Shown: piece after piece, positions 44,115 to 52,784 of the stretch
How the letters are laid out: every line of letters begins with the position of its first letter
Position numbering within the stretch: the first letter of the stretch is position 1
NCBI RefSeq assembly: GCF_028736115.1
Contig: NZ_CP117877.1
Coordinates: 2,418,001 to 2,482,000 of the forward strand
Length of the DNA: 64,000 nucleotides
Origin: Mucilaginibacter sp. KACC 22063
GTDB lineage: Bacteria; Bacteroidota; Bacteroidia; Sphingobacteriales; Sphingobacteriaceae
Direction: 5' to 3'
Made by a program: the position numbers and the translations under genes
The notes under the pieces: generated by a model
What the model saw: only the letters and a program-made list of their open reading frames with translations
Told to the model about the DNA's origin: nothing
Database searches by the model: none

Positions 44115-44822
44115 TTAAAAGTTAGGTTTCAGCATATATTTCTGGTAGAAACGCAGGATATGTTCAACTGCTTCCTCTGCTGTATCAACTACACGGTAAA
44201 GGTTAAGGTCATCCGGGCTGATGTTGTGTTCTGCTTCCAGCATTTTTTCTTCTACCCAGTTAAACAAGCCTTTCCAGTAATCAACACCAACAAACACAAT
44301 AGGGAAGCGGGCAATTTTACCAGTCTGTATTAAGGTGATCGCCTCAAAAGATTCGTCCATGGTTCCGAAACCGCCGGGAAGAATAATAAAGCCCTGCGAA
44401 TATTTCATGAACATTACTTTACGAATAAAGAAATAATCAAACTCCAGTAATTTATCCCGGTCGATATATTTATTGTGGAACTGCTCAAATGGTAATTCGA
44501 TGTTTAAACCTACCGATTTACCGCCGGCTTCATAAGCGCCTTTGTTGGCAGCTTCCATAATACCAGGGCCACCGCCCGAGATTACACCATATCCGTTTTC
44601 AGTAAGCAACCGTGCCGTATCTTCTGCCAGTTGGTAGTATTTGTTTTCGTTTTTAGTACGAGCCGATCCAAATATGGATACACACGGGCCAATTTTAGCC
44701 AGTTTTTCAAACCCGTCAACAAACTCAGCCATTATTTTAAAGATCTGCCATGAGTCGGTTACCTTAATCTCGTGCCAGTCTTTATTAGTAAAAGCTCTTC
44801 TTATTTTTTCATCACTTGTCAT
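44115..44822 (-). CDS. LOG-family protein (TIGR00730; nucleoside-monophosphate phosphoribohydrolase type)
   Basis: 235 residues. Rossmann-type fold with VSIFGSARTK near residue 45, GVISGGGPGIMEAANKGAYEAGG, and the signature LPGGFGTMDESFEA holding the catalytic Arg/Glu surroundings (PGGxGTxxE). Such proteins cleave the N-glycosidic bond of nucleoside 5'-monophosphates (cytokinin LOG enzymes); the physiological substrate in Bacteroidota is unknown. Starts 17 bp after the symporter stop on the same strand, so likely co-transcribed with it. Confidence 0.9.
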   Translation of the reverse strand: MTSDEKIRRAFTNKDWHEIKVTDSWQIFKIMAEFVDGFEKLAKIGPCVSIFGSARTKNENKYYQLAEDTARLLTENGYGVISGGGPGIMEAANKGAYEAGGKSVGLNIELPFEQFHNKYIDRDKLLEFDYFFIRKVMFMKYSQGFIILPGGFGTMDESFEAITLIQTGKIARFPIVFVGVDYWKGLFNWVEEKMLEAEHNISPDDLNLYRVVDTAEEAVEHILRFYQKYMLKPNF

Positions 44823-44839
44823 AGTCGTATATGTAATAT

Positions 44840-46324
44840 TTACAGCGCTGCAATCGCTTCTTTTGGTTTTGAGGTTAGCAGCAAGCCGGCAAATGTAATC
44901 AATCCGTTAATAATGATCAGCTCATTATCAAAAACATACCCACCCAGCAGGCGTTTCGATTCGGTACTTAAAAAATAGCAGATAGCTGGTGAAATGAGGC
45001 AAATGAACGGTACAAGTTTGTCGTTCACCATTCGGCTTTTTACCAGCAGGCCAAATCCATACAAGCCCAGCAACGGCCCGTAGGTGTACGATGCAATCTT
45101 GAAAATAGCGCTTACCACAGCATCGTTATTTATGGCATTGAACAGTATGATGGTCAAAAACATTAATCCTGAAAAGGCAATGTGTACATAGTGCCTTAAT
45201 GCCACCATTTTTTTTGAGTTAATATCTTCGCGCTTATTAAAGTTTAAAAAGTCGACACAAAAAGATGTGGTGAGTGCTGTAAGTGCAGAGTCGGTAGTAG
45301 CAAATGTTGCAGCTGTTAAGCCAAGCATAAATACGACAGCCGGCACAACTCCTAAATAGTTGAGTGCAATAGTAGGGTACAGATAATCGGTTTTTTCTAC
45401 TTTAACACCATTGTGTGCTGCGTAAATGTAAAGCAGTGCACCAACGCTTAAAAAGAAAATATTAATAACCACAAATACCCCTGTAAAACTGAACATGTTC
45501 TTCTGCGCCTCGCGAATATTTTTAAGGCTCAGATTCTTTTGCATCAGGTCCTGATCAAGCCCTACCATAGCTATGGTAATAAACATTCCGCCCAAAAACT
45601 GCTTCAGAAAATGCAGTTTGTTACCGAGTAGGTCATTCCAGAAAAATATTTTAGAATAGCTGCTGTTTTTAACTGTTTCAAAGGTAGTTATGGTGTTTAA
45701 ATCTAAGCTGCGGCAAATAAAGTAGATTGATAAAAAAACCGAAGTTACCAGGAACAGCGTTTGCAGGCTGTCAGTAATGATAATGGTTTTCAGCCCACCT
45801 TTAAATGTATAGCTCCATATCAATAGCAAGCATATCAATACTGTAAAGGCAAAAGGAATGTGATAACTATCAAATATGAATTTTTGGAGTATAATAACCA
45901 CCAGGTATAGTCTGAACGCCGAGCCAATGGTACGGCTGATCAGAAATATTCCGGCAGCGGTTTTGTAACTCCATTTACCCAATGCGCTTTCGATGTAGCC
46001 GTAAATTGAGGTGAGCTTTAAACGGTAATATAACGGTAACAGTACAAGGCATACCACTATAAAACCGGCGGCGTTGCCCAGTACAAACTGAAAATAAGCA
46101 AACTGGTCGCCTGTGGGGGCGCCTACTTTACCCGGAACGGATATAAAGGTTACGCCGCTAAGTGCAGTACCGATCATTCCGAAAGCAACCAAATACCATT
46201 TAGAATTTCGGTTAGCTACAAAAAAGGTGTCATTGTCTGATGCTTTCCTGGTAGTCACAAATGAAATGATGATCAAAACCAGAAAATAGCCGATAACAAA
46301 TAATAATAGTACGCCTGGAGACAT
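44840..46324 (-). CDS. Sodium:solute symporter (SSS family)
   Basis: 494 residues from the ATG at 46322-46324. An upstream TTG at 46387 would leave only 31 bp to the divergent recR start and adds a non-hydrophobic leader, so I prefer the ATG, which opens directly on the first membrane segment (SPGVLLLFVIGYFLVLIIISF). About 13 membrane segments; SSS features include GTALSGVTFISVPGKVG, the GLTAATFATTDSALTALTTSF block of the Na+-site region and FKGGLKTIIITDSLQTL. The solute is unknown. Co-transcribed with the LOG-family gene. Confidence 0.9.
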   Translation of the reverse strand: MSPGVLLLFVIGYFLVLIIISFVTTRKASDNDTFFVANRNSKWYLVAFGMIGTALSGVTFISVPGKVGAPTGDQFAYFQFVLGNAAGFIVVCLVLLPLYYRLKLTSIYGYIESALGKWSYKTAAGIFLISRTIGSAFRLYLVVIILQKFIFDSYHIPFAFTVLICLLLIWSYTFKGGLKTIIITDSLQTLFLVTSVFLSIYFICRSLDLNTITTFETVKNSSYSKIFFWNDLLGNKLHFLKQFLGGMFITIAMVGLDQDLMQKNLSLKNIREAQKNMFSFTGVFVVINIFFLSVGALLYIYAAHNGVKVEKTDYLYPTIALNYLGVVPAVVFMLGLTAATFATTDSALTALTTSFCVDFLNFNKREDINSKKMVALRHYVHIAFSGLMFLTIILFNAINNDAVVSAIFKIASYTYGPLLGLYGFGLLVKSRMVNDKLVPFICLISPAICYFLSTESKRLLGGYVFDNELIIINGLITFAGLLLTSKPKEAIAAL

Positions 46325-46406
46325 GTAAATAATAGGCCGGTTTATAACGGCACCGCCCAATATAGGCTGTTGACCGTTTGCTGACAAGAAATAACGTGCT
46401 TTTTTT

Positions 46407-46414
46407 TAAATTTG
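46407..46414 (+). promoter_or_regulatory. Possible recR -7 element very close to the ATG
   Basis: TAAATTTG matches TAnnTTTG exactly and ends 4 bp before the recR ATG at 46419, so transcription from it would give a leaderless or nearly leaderless mRNA. The nearest upstream TTTG (46377-46380) is 26 bp away, longer than usual. Confidence 0.35.
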
Positions 46415-46418
46415 AATC

Positions 46419-47036
46419 ATGAATTTTTCCTCTAAGTTGCTTGAAAATGCTGTTGCTGAGTTTGCGAAATTGCCGGGAGTGGGTCAGAAAACAGCTTTAC
46501 GACTGGTGCTTCACCTGCTTAACCAGGATAAAGAGGATGTTCAGCAATTTAGCAGCGCAATAAGCAAATTGCGTAATGAGATTGTTTTTTGCCGGGTATG
46601 CAATAATATTTCTGATCATCATGTTTGCGAGATCTGTACTTCTAACCGAAGAGACCGTAGTACAATATGTATTGTAGAGGATACACGTGATGTGATGGCT
46701 ATTGAAAATACGAATCAGTTTAACGGATTATATCATGTACTTGGTGGATTAATTTCACCGATGGATGGTGTTGGCCCAACTGACCTGAATATCGATAATT
46801 TGGTAACCAGAGTGGATGCCGGGGACGTTAAAGAGGTTATTTTTGCACTTAGTGCTACCATGGAAGGCGACACTACCATATTTTATCTTAATAAGAAATT
46901 AAAAGATTTTAAAATTAACATCTCTACCATTGCCCGTGGCATAGCATTTGGGGGAGAGTTAGAGTATGTGGACGAAATTACGCTGGGGCGGTCTATCGCT
47001 ACACGCGTTCCGTACGAAAACTCACTCTCAAGGTAG
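46419..47036 (+). CDS. recR: Recombination mediator protein RecR
   Basis: 205 residues. Helix-hairpin-helix LPGVGQKTALRLVLHLL (18-34), four-Cys zinc finger (C58, C61, C70, C73), Toprim core starting ICIVEDTRDVMAIE and the C-terminal GGELEYVDEITLGRSIATRVP. Works with RecO (and RecF) to load RecA on SSB-coated gapped DNA. First of three rightward genes (recR, glycosyltransferase, SDR) with tiny gaps, an association without obvious functional link. Confidence 0.96.
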   Translation: MNFSSKLLENAVAEFAKLPGVGQKTALRLVLHLLNQDKEDVQQFSSAISKLRNEIVFCRVCNNISDHHVCEICTSNRRDRSTICIVEDTRDVMAIENTNQFNGLYHVLGGLISPMDGVGPTDLNIDNLVTRVDAGDVKEVIFALSATMEGDTTIFYLNKKLKDFKINISTIARGIAFGGELEYVDEITLGRSIATRVPYENSLSR

Positions 47037-47044
47037 TAGGAAGG

Positions 47045-47875
47045 ATGAAGTTATCTGTAGTTATCGTAAGCTCTAATCAATGTAAATTGTTATGCCGTTC
47101 TCTTGCGGCTTTAACTGATGCATCTGAAAAAATTCAAACGGAAATTATATTAGTGGATAATGGATCAACAGATAAAACTGTTGAAACTGTTATGAAGCAA
47201 TTTCCGAAGGTACGTATAACTTCAGTTGGTGAACAGGGGTATGCAAAAGCTTCAAATCACGGAATAAGCCTTGCTAACGGTGAATACATTTTATTGCTGA
47301 ATACAGATGTACTTGCCAAAAAAGTAACCTTGGCCAAGGCAGTAGAGTTTATGGATGCCCACGCTCATGTAGGTGGTGTAAGTGTACGTATGCTTGATGA
47401 ACAGGGTAATTACCTGCCAGAGTCAAAAAAAATCATACCCAATTCATGGCTATTACTTTTCAAACTAACAGGTTTGCTTAAAGAGTTTCCAAAATCGCGT
47501 CTGACGGAATATTATAAAGGCATTAAAAGCGATGAGTTTGAAACCACAGAAACTGATTTTTTAAACGGCGCGTTCATGCTGATCAGGCGTAAGGCTTTAA
47601 ACGCCACAGGCTTGCTCGACGAACGTTTTGGCAATTACGGTTCTAATATTGATCTGTCATACCGTATCCGTTTAGCGGGTTTCAAAAACTATTACTTTCC
47701 AAAAACATACGTTATCAATTTAAATGATAACAAATTACCACGTTTTAGTTCAGGTCACCTGAAGAATTTTTATGGCGCGATGGTTATATTCGCAGCAAAA
47801 TATATCTTTAGTTTACCTGCCCTTTATGTTAAACCGGTGCAGGAACTGTACCCGGCTTATGAATTTAAAGGATAA
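47045..47875 (+). CDS. Glycosyltransferase family 2
   Basis: 276 residues. GT-A fold signature: VVIVSSNQCKLLCRSLAALT at the start, EIILVDNGSTDKTVE, the DxD-like NTDV (in LLLNTDVLAKK), and DFLNGAFMLIRRKAL...LLDERFGNYGSNIDLSYRIRLAG as the acceptor/catalytic part. It resembles rhamnosyl-type or cell-wall GT2 enzymes; donor and acceptor unknown. Starts 8 bp after recR and overlaps the SDR gene start by 17 bp. Confidence 0.92.
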   Translation: MKLSVVIVSSNQCKLLCRSLAALTDASEKIQTEIILVDNGSTDKTVETVMKQFPKVRITSVGEQGYAKASNHGISLANGEYILLLNTDVLAKKVTLAKAVEFMDAHAHVGGVSVRMLDEQGNYLPESKKIIPNSWLLLFKLTGLLKEFPKSRLTEYYKGIKSDEFETTETDFLNGAFMLIRRKALNATGLLDERFGNYGSNIDLSYRIRLAGFKNYYFPKTYVINLNDNKLPRFSSGHLKNFYGAMVIFAAKYIFSLPALYVKPVQELYPAYEFKG

Positions 47876-48677
47876 AATTGTAGTAATTACAGGCGCCTCA
47901 TCAGGCATAGGTAAGGCCTTGGCAAATGAGTTTGCCAGCAGGGGCGCTAACCTAGTTTTAGCTGCAAGGCAATACGTAAATCTTTGCGAGATTTCTCAGT
48001 CGATTGAAAATCAATATAAAATACGTGCAGTTGCTGTGCAATGTGATGTTTCTGTTGAAACAGACTGTGAGCACCTGATAAAACAAGCCATTACTACTTT
48101 TGGCAGGATAGACGTATTAGTAAACAATGCAGGTATTTCTATGCGTGCCTTGTTTAAAGATGCCGATCTGCAGGTTATAAAAACCCTGATGGACGTTAAT
48201 TTTTGGGGAACTGTATATTGCACCAAATACGCTATGCCTGCTTTGTTGCAAAGTAAAGGTACGGTGGTGGGCGTATCATCAATAGCCGGATACAAAGGGC
48301 TACCCGGCCGTACGGGTTATTCAGCATCTAAGTTTGCCATGAATGGTTTTTTAGATGCTTTAAGGGTTGAAAATCTGCATACAGGTGTAAATGTATTAAC
48401 TGCGTGCCCGGGCTTTACTGCATCAAACATCCGCAATACAGCTTTAAATAAAGAAGGAAAGCAACAGGGAGAGAGCAGTCTGGATGAACAAAAGATGATG
48501 ACCTCTGAAGAAGTAGCCAGGATTATTGCTGATGGCGTAGCCAACCGTGCAAGAACCTTAATTATGACAGGGCAGGGCAAGCTGACCGTAACACTAAGCA
48601 AATTCTTCCCGGCTTGGTTAGACAAGCTGGTTTATAATGTATTTACTAAAGAAAAAGATCCGCTGTTAAGTAAGTAA
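47859..48677 (+). CDS. Short-chain dehydrogenase/reductase (SDR)
   Basis: 272 residues from the ATG at 47859, giving MNLKDKIVVITGASSGIGKAL; a longer frame from 47772 extends into the glycosyltransferase gene and is not supported. Motifs: TGASSGIG cofactor loop (11-18), NNAGIS (about 86-91), SSIAGYKGLPGRTGYSASKFA with catalytic Ser and YxxxK, and ACPGFTASNI. C-terminal part contains MTGQGKLTVTLSKFFPAWLDK, often seen in membrane-associated classical SDRs. Substrate unknown. Translationally coupled to the upstream gene. Confidence 0.93.
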   Translation: MNLKDKIVVITGASSGIGKALANEFASRGANLVLAARQYVNLCEISQSIENQYKIRAVAVQCDVSVETDCEHLIKQAITTFGRIDVLVNNAGISMRALFKDADLQVIKTLMDVNFWGTVYCTKYAMPALLQSKGTVVGVSSIAGYKGLPGRTGYSASKFAMNGFLDALRVENLHTGVNVLTACPGFTASNIRNTALNKEGKQQGESSLDEQKMMTSEEVARIIADGVANRARTLIMTGQGKLTVTLSKFFPAWLDKLVYNVFTKEKDPLLSK

Positions 48678-48704
48678 CTACCTAATTAACCAATTTTAAT
48701 TCAA

Positions 48705-49652
48705 TCAAAATTGCTCAACCAGTTTATAGCTGCTAATCTTATCAAGGTCTAAATTTACTTGGCCGTTTTCGTCAGTATGAAATGTAGGAGTAAAGCTTGC
48801 TCCCCAAACAATTTCGCTATACTCATACGAGGTGCGCGAATGAACAGTTTGAGCGAAGGTATCATCAAAGGCTTTAACCAGAACAGCAAATCCCCCGTTC
48901 TTGGTTTTAAAATCGTCCAGTGTCCAGTTATACATCGGGCTGTCTTCGTTTATGGGGTGAACAATGGTCCAGCTCAGTGTCATGATGCTAACTTTACTTC
49001 GTTCTAAGTCAAGCGGATAAAAGCGGCGTACCGGTTTGCCATTAACTATTTCATTATAGGAAAAAATTACTTCTACACTCATTTCAGCAAGCAGGTTGGG
49101 ACGCAGGTTAGCCATTCTGAACATTAGCCCTCTTCCTTTATTTAAGGCATAAGGGGCAATCAGTATTTTGTCGCTGTAAGCAATTTTAGCCGATGGCCTC
49201 GAAAAGCGGCCATATAACAAACCTGTAGCTACCGCAAAGCCAAGCAGCCCGCACATGGATTCTATGGCGGCAACAAAATTTGTGGCAATCCCGGTTGGGC
49301 TGATATGCCCATAACCTACAGTAGATAGCGTTTGCGCGGAAAAGAAAAAAGCGCCTAAGAAATGATGAAGGCCATCATTGCCATCGGTTCCTAACAGATA
49401 CTGGCTGCCGATAGCAATATAAATGAATGCAAATAATATGTTTACAAGGGTATACCATATGAATATCACTAACCAGAAATTCAGCCAGCTCATGGTAATC
49501 ATACGGTGATAAACGTTGCTGTTGTTTAAAAAGGATACGCCACGCCGCTTAACATTGATGGTACCATCGCGGTTAATAATGCGTTGGCGTACGGCCTGGT
49601 AGCCAAAACCAAGGTCATCTTCCGGATTTACAGGTTTTTGCTTAGAAGTCAT
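48705..49652 (-). CDS. KirBac-type inward-rectifier potassium channel
   Basis: 315 residues. First membrane segment (about 56-81), pore helix and K+ selectivity filter TVGYG (111-115, in AQTLSTVGYGHISPTG), second membrane segment (about 124-148), then a C-terminal immunoglobulin-like cytoplasmic domain (about 155-310; RGLMFRMANLRPNLLAEMSVEVIF, SWTIVHPINEDSPMYNWTLDD). Matches prokaryotic Kir channels in order and length. No neighbouring gene shares its function. Divergent from the trp operon. Confidence 0.93.
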   Translation of the reverse strand: MTSKQKPVNPEDDLGFGYQAVRQRIINRDGTINVKRRGVSFLNNSNVYHRMITMSWLNFWLVIFIWYTLVNILFAFIYIAIGSQYLLGTDGNDGLHHFLGAFFFSAQTLSTVGYGHISPTGIATNFVAAIESMCGLLGFAVATGLLYGRFSRPSAKIAYSDKILIAPYALNKGRGLMFRMANLRPNLLAEMSVEVIFSYNEIVNGKPVRRFYPLDLERSKVSIMTLSWTIVHPINEDSPMYNWTLDDFKTKNGGFAVLVKAFDDTFAQTVHSRTSYEYSEIVWGASFTPTFHTDENGQVNLDLDKISSYKLVEQF

Positions 49653-49705
49653 TAATGATTAGCTGAAAAAATGATGTAATAAAGGACTAAAAATATTTAT
49701 TCTGT

Positions 49706-49735
49706 TTGTTTTTATAAAAACAATATTCATATTTG
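49706..49735 (+). promoter_or_regulatory. trp operon promoter
   Basis: TTTG (49705-49708) and CATATTTG (49728-49735) are separated by 19 bp, close to the Bacteroidota TTTG/TAnnTTTG consensus (one mismatch in the -7 element). Transcription should start near 49740, about 10 nt before the leader peptide ATG. Confidence 0.65.
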
Positions 49736-49750
49736 TGCCATACACAGACA

Positions 49751-49798
49751 ATGAAAGTATTAAATAACAACTGGTGGTGGCTTAACGAGAAATCGTAA
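49751..49798 (+). CDS. trpL: trp operon leader peptide, three consecutive Trp codons
   Basis: 15 residues, MKVLNNNWWWLNEKS, ending at TAA 49796-49798. The three tandem TGG codons (49772-49780) in a 15-codon frame directly upstream of trpD, followed by an attenuator, identify a Trp-sensing leader. Ribosome stalling at these codons when charged tRNA-Trp is scarce would free downstream RNA to form the antiterminator. Translation start follows a very short 5' leader with no Shine-Dalgarno. Confidence 0.9.
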   Translation: MKVLNNNWWWLNEKS

Positions 49799-49868
49799 GG
49801 CAATCCCCTGTTTTGTTAAATAAAGATATTTGAAAGGGTTGCCATACGGCAGCCCTTTTCTTTTATAT
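49781..49868 (+). promoter_or_regulatory. trp attenuator (pause hairpin, antiterminator, terminator)
   Basis: Pause hairpin at 49781-49800: CUU/AGG and ACGA/UCGU stems closed by a GAAA tetraloop, overlapping the leader stop. Antiterminator: GGCAAUCCC (49799-49807) pairs with GGGUUGCC (49836-49843), one bulge. Terminator: AAAGGGUUGCC (49833-49843) pairs with GGCAGCCCUUU (49848-49858, one G-U) around AUAC, then a T-rich run to 49868. The antiterminator and terminator share GGGUUGCC, so they exclude each other; a ribosome at the leader stop would cover GGCAAUCCC and favour termination. Confidence 0.88.
49834..49868 (+). terminator. Attenuator terminator hairpin of the trp operon
   Basis: Stem of about 11 bp around the loop ATAC, followed by TTTTCTTTTATAT. 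It ends 28 bp before the trpD ATG. Confidence 0.88.
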
Positions 49869-49896
49869 AATGTTAGATATTTTTCCTTAAAAGGAT

Positions 49897-50889
49897 ATGA
49901 AAGCGATACTGAACCATTTATTTGAACACAAGACTTTTACGCGTCAGCAGAGTAAAGAAATACTTATTAATATCTCTCAAGGGAAATATAACAATTCGCA
50001 AATGGCCGCTTTTATGACCGCCTATTGTATGCGCAGCATTACTGTGGACGAACTGGAAGGTTTCAGGGATGCCATGTTAGACCTTTGTCTGCCCGTCGAA
50101 ATTGAAGCTGATGACTTGATTGACCTTTGCGGCACCGGTGGAGATGGTAAAGACACCTTTAATATTTCTACACTGGCTTCGTTTGTAGTTGCCGGAGCTG
50201 GTTACCATGTAGCTAAACATGGTAATTACGGGGTTTCATCAGGCTGCGGGTCTTCTAACGTAATGGAATACCTGGGTTACAAGTTTACTAATGATGTTGA
50301 TGAGCTAAAGCGCAATATGGAAAGATCAGGCATTTGCTTTTTACATGCGCCTTTGTTTCACCCGGCTATGAAAACCGTAGCACCCATCCGCCGAGAACTG
50401 GCAGTAAAAACCTTTTTCAATATGCTTGGCCCAATGGTAAACCCGGCTAAACCTAAAAATCAATTAGTAGGAGTCTACAATTTAGAACTGGCAAGGTTGT
50501 ATGCTTATCTGTATCAAAAATCGTCAACTAATTATACGATACTTAATGCGCTGGACGGCTATGACGAAGTTTCACTGACCTGTGATTTTAAAACATTTTC
50601 TGCACAGGGCGAGCAGATTAATACGCTTGAAAATTTAGGCTTTGAAAAAATTAGTCCTTCTGACATTGCCGGTGGGCAAAGTATCGGAGAATCTGCAGAG
50701 ATATTTGTTAACGTACTTACAGGCAGGGGAACAGATGCCCAGCAAAATGTGGTGTTGTGTAATGCTGCTTTAGCTATCCGCACCATAAAACCGGAGACTA
50801 CTTTTGCTGATTGTTATTATGAGGCAGAAGAATCTTTATTGAGCCAGCAAGCACTTAAAAGTTTTAAATCATTAATCAACGCTAATTAA
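49897..50889 (+). CDS. trpD: Anthranilate phosphoribosyltransferase
   Basis: 330 residues. Motifs DLCGTGGDGKDTFNIST (PRPP site), KHGNYGVSSGCGSSNVMEYLG, GICFLHAPLFHPAMKTVAPIRRELAVKTFFNMLGPMVNP, all typical of TrpD. Joins phosphoribosyl to anthranilate, the second step of tryptophan synthesis. First structural gene after the attenuator; its stop overlaps the trpF ATG by one base (TAATG), so translation is coupled. Not fused to TrpG. Confidence 0.97.
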   Translation: MKAILNHLFEHKTFTRQQSKEILINISQGKYNNSQMAAFMTAYCMRSITVDELEGFRDAMLDLCLPVEIEADDLIDLCGTGGDGKDTFNISTLASFVVAGAGYHVAKHGNYGVSSGCGSSNVMEYLGYKFTNDVDELKRNMERSGICFLHAPLFHPAMKTVAPIRRELAVKTFFNMLGPMVNPAKPKNQLVGVYNLELARLYAYLYQKSSTNYTILNALDGYDEVSLTCDFKTFSAQGEQINTLENLGFEKISPSDIAGGQSIGESAEIFVNVLTGRGTDAQQNVVLCNAALAIRTIKPETTFADCYYEAEESLLSQQALKSFKSLINAN

Positions 50890-51524
50890 TGAAGATCAAA
50901 GTTTGCGGACTGAAAGACCCTGTAAACATACAGGCTGTAGCTCGGTTAAAACCAGACTATATGGGCTTTATATGCTACGGGCCATCTCCAAGGTTTATTG
51001 CAGAGCTGCCTGCCGAATTTGTGAAAGACTTATCGATAGAAAGCCATAAAACCGCAGTTTTCGTAAATGAATCATTAGAAAACATCAATTTAATGATTGA
51101 TCAGTATGGCTTTCAGGCCGTGCAGCTGCATGGTAATGAAAGCCCGGAGGTGTGCGAAACCCTTAAACAAAAAGTGACATTGTTTAAAGCTTTCGGATTA
51201 GATAGCGAATTTGATTTTAGTATCTGCCAACCTTATGAAGGGCATGTAGATTACTTTATATTCGATACCAAAACAGATAAGCATGGTGGCTCAGGAAAAA
51301 CGTTCGACTGGTCAGTGCTTGACAGGTACGACTTAAACGTGCCCTTTTTATTAAGTGGTGGCATTGGTCCGGATAATATAGATCAGGTGATAAAAATAAC
51401 ACATCCAATGTTTTACGGCGTTGACTTAAACAGTCGCTTTGAAACAGAACCGGGTGTGAAAGATATAGAGAAACTAAAAACAGCATTTCAACAATTAAGA
51501 CAAACTGCTACAAATGAAATATAG
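50889..51524 (+). CDS. trpF: Phosphoribosylanthranilate isomerase
   Basis: 211 residues, TIM barrel. KVCGLKD at the N-terminus holds the catalytic base Cys (C6); [31 protein letters not shown] with the catalytic Asp, [12 protein letters not shown] and [16 protein letters not shown] (phosphate site and end) follow. It isomerises phosphoribosylanthranilate. Overlaps trpB by 11 bp and trpD by one base. Confidence 0.96.
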   Translation: MKIKVCGLKDPVNIQAVARLKPDYMGFICYGPSPRFIAELPAEFVKDLSIESHKTAVFVNESLENINLMIDQYGFQAVQLHGNESPEVCETLKQKVTLFKAFGLDSEFDFSICQPYEGHVDYFIFDTKTDKHGGSGKTFDWSVLDRYDLNVPFLLSGGIGPDNIDQVIKITHPMFYGVDLNSRFETEPGVKDIEKLKTAFQQLRQTATNEI

Positions 51525-52695
51525 TGTAAATGAACAAGGATATTATGGTGATTTCGGTGGCGCTTATATTCCCGAAATGCTTTATCCTAATATTGAAGAA
51601 CTAAGACAACGATATATCAGCATTACTGAAAGTGAAAGTTTCAGGACAGAATTTGATGCATTGCTGAAAGATTATGTAGGCAGGCCGTCGCCATTATATC
51701 TTGCTAAACGGTTATCAGCAAAATACGGTACAAATATTTACCTGAAACGCGAAGATCTGAACCATACGGGCTCACATAAGATCAATAACGCCATTGGTCA
51801 GATACTACTTGCCGAACGTTTAGGTAAAAAACGCATTATAGCGGAAACTGGTGCCGGTCAGCATGGTGTTGCCACAGCAACTGTTTGTGCTTTAAAGGGT
51901 ATTGAATGCGTAGTTTACATGGGCGAAGTGGATATGGAACGTCAGGCACCAAATGTTGCCCGCATGAAGATGCTGGGCGCGAAAGTGGTTCCGGCGACAT
52001 CTGGCAGTAAAACACTTAAAGATGCTACAAACGAAGCCATGCGAGACTGGATTAACAACCCGGTTGATACACACTACATTATAGGTTCTGTGGTAGGGCC
52101 TTATCCTTACCCGGAAATGGTAGCAAGGTTTCAGTCGATCATTTCATTGGAAACTAAGAAACAACTACTTGAGCAAACAGGTAAAGAATTGCCTGATTAT
52201 GCTATCGCCTGTGTGGGGGGCGGAAGCAATGCAATGGGCATGTTCTATCATTTTCTGGATGATGAAGACGTAAAGCTGATCGCTGTTGAAGCGGCTGGCC
52301 GAGGTGTAGAAAGCGGACATTCTGCTGCTACTACGGCATTAGGCCGTGAAGGTGTATTACATGGTAGCCGAACCATTTTAATGCAAACGGATGATGGGCA
52401 GGTGGTTGAACCATACTCTATATCTGCAGGGTTGGATTATCCCGGCATTGGCCCCCAGCATGCGCATCTGCATAAAATACAACGTGCAAAATATGTAAGT
52501 ATTACTGACGATGAAGCCATGAATGCAGGCTTATTGCTCTCTCAGTTAGAAGGCATTATCCCGGCTATAGAGTCGGCACATGCTTTTGCATACCTTGATA
52601 AAATGAAATTTAATCAGGATGATATTGTGGTGATCTGTCTTTCGGGCAGGGGAGATAAAGATCTTACCACATATATTAATCACTTTGGATTTTAA
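51514..52695 (+). CDS. trpB: Tryptophan synthase beta subunit
   Basis: 393 residues. PLP lysine K89 in [15 protein letters not shown], phosphate-binding [30 protein letters not shown], and the C-terminal CLSGRGDKD. Forms the alpha2beta2 complex with TrpA and joins indole and serine to tryptophan. Overlaps trpF by 11 bp; separated from trpA by an 89-bp spacer carrying palindromic repeat DNA. Confidence 0.97.
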   Translation: MKYSVNEQGYYGDFGGAYIPEMLYPNIEELRQRYISITESESFRTEFDALLKDYVGRPSPLYLAKRLSAKYGTNIYLKREDLNHTGSHKINNAIGQILLAERLGKKRIIAETGAGQHGVATATVCALKGIECVVYMGEVDMERQAPNVARMKMLGAKVVPATSGSKTLKDATNEAMRDWINNPVDTHYIIGSVVGPYPYPEMVARFQSIISLETKKQLLEQTGKELPDYAIACVGGGSNAMGMFYHFLDDEDVKLIAVEAAGRGVESGHSAATTALGREGVLHGSRTILMQTDDGQVVEPYSISAGLDYPGIGPQHAHLHKIQRAKYVSITDDEAMNAGLLLSQLEGIIPAIESAHAFAYLDKMKFNQDDIVVICLSGRGDKDLTTYINHFGF

Positions 52696-52784
52696 CTAAT
52701 TAGTCATTGGTCACCGTTCATTAGTCACGCGCTTGTCGCTAATAACTAATAACTAAGTAACCAATGAACTATTGAACTAATACA
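52696..52784. repeat. Palindromic AT-rich spacer repeat between trpB and trpA
   Basis: The spacer holds repeated ATTAGTCA/CATTAGTCA-like words and ATAACTAATAACTAA, with the left ATTAGTCATTGGT partly complementary to the right ACCAATGAACTA. It resembles the degenerate short palindromic repeats that occur between Bacteroidota genes; only one copy is visible in this window. Confidence 0.6.
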
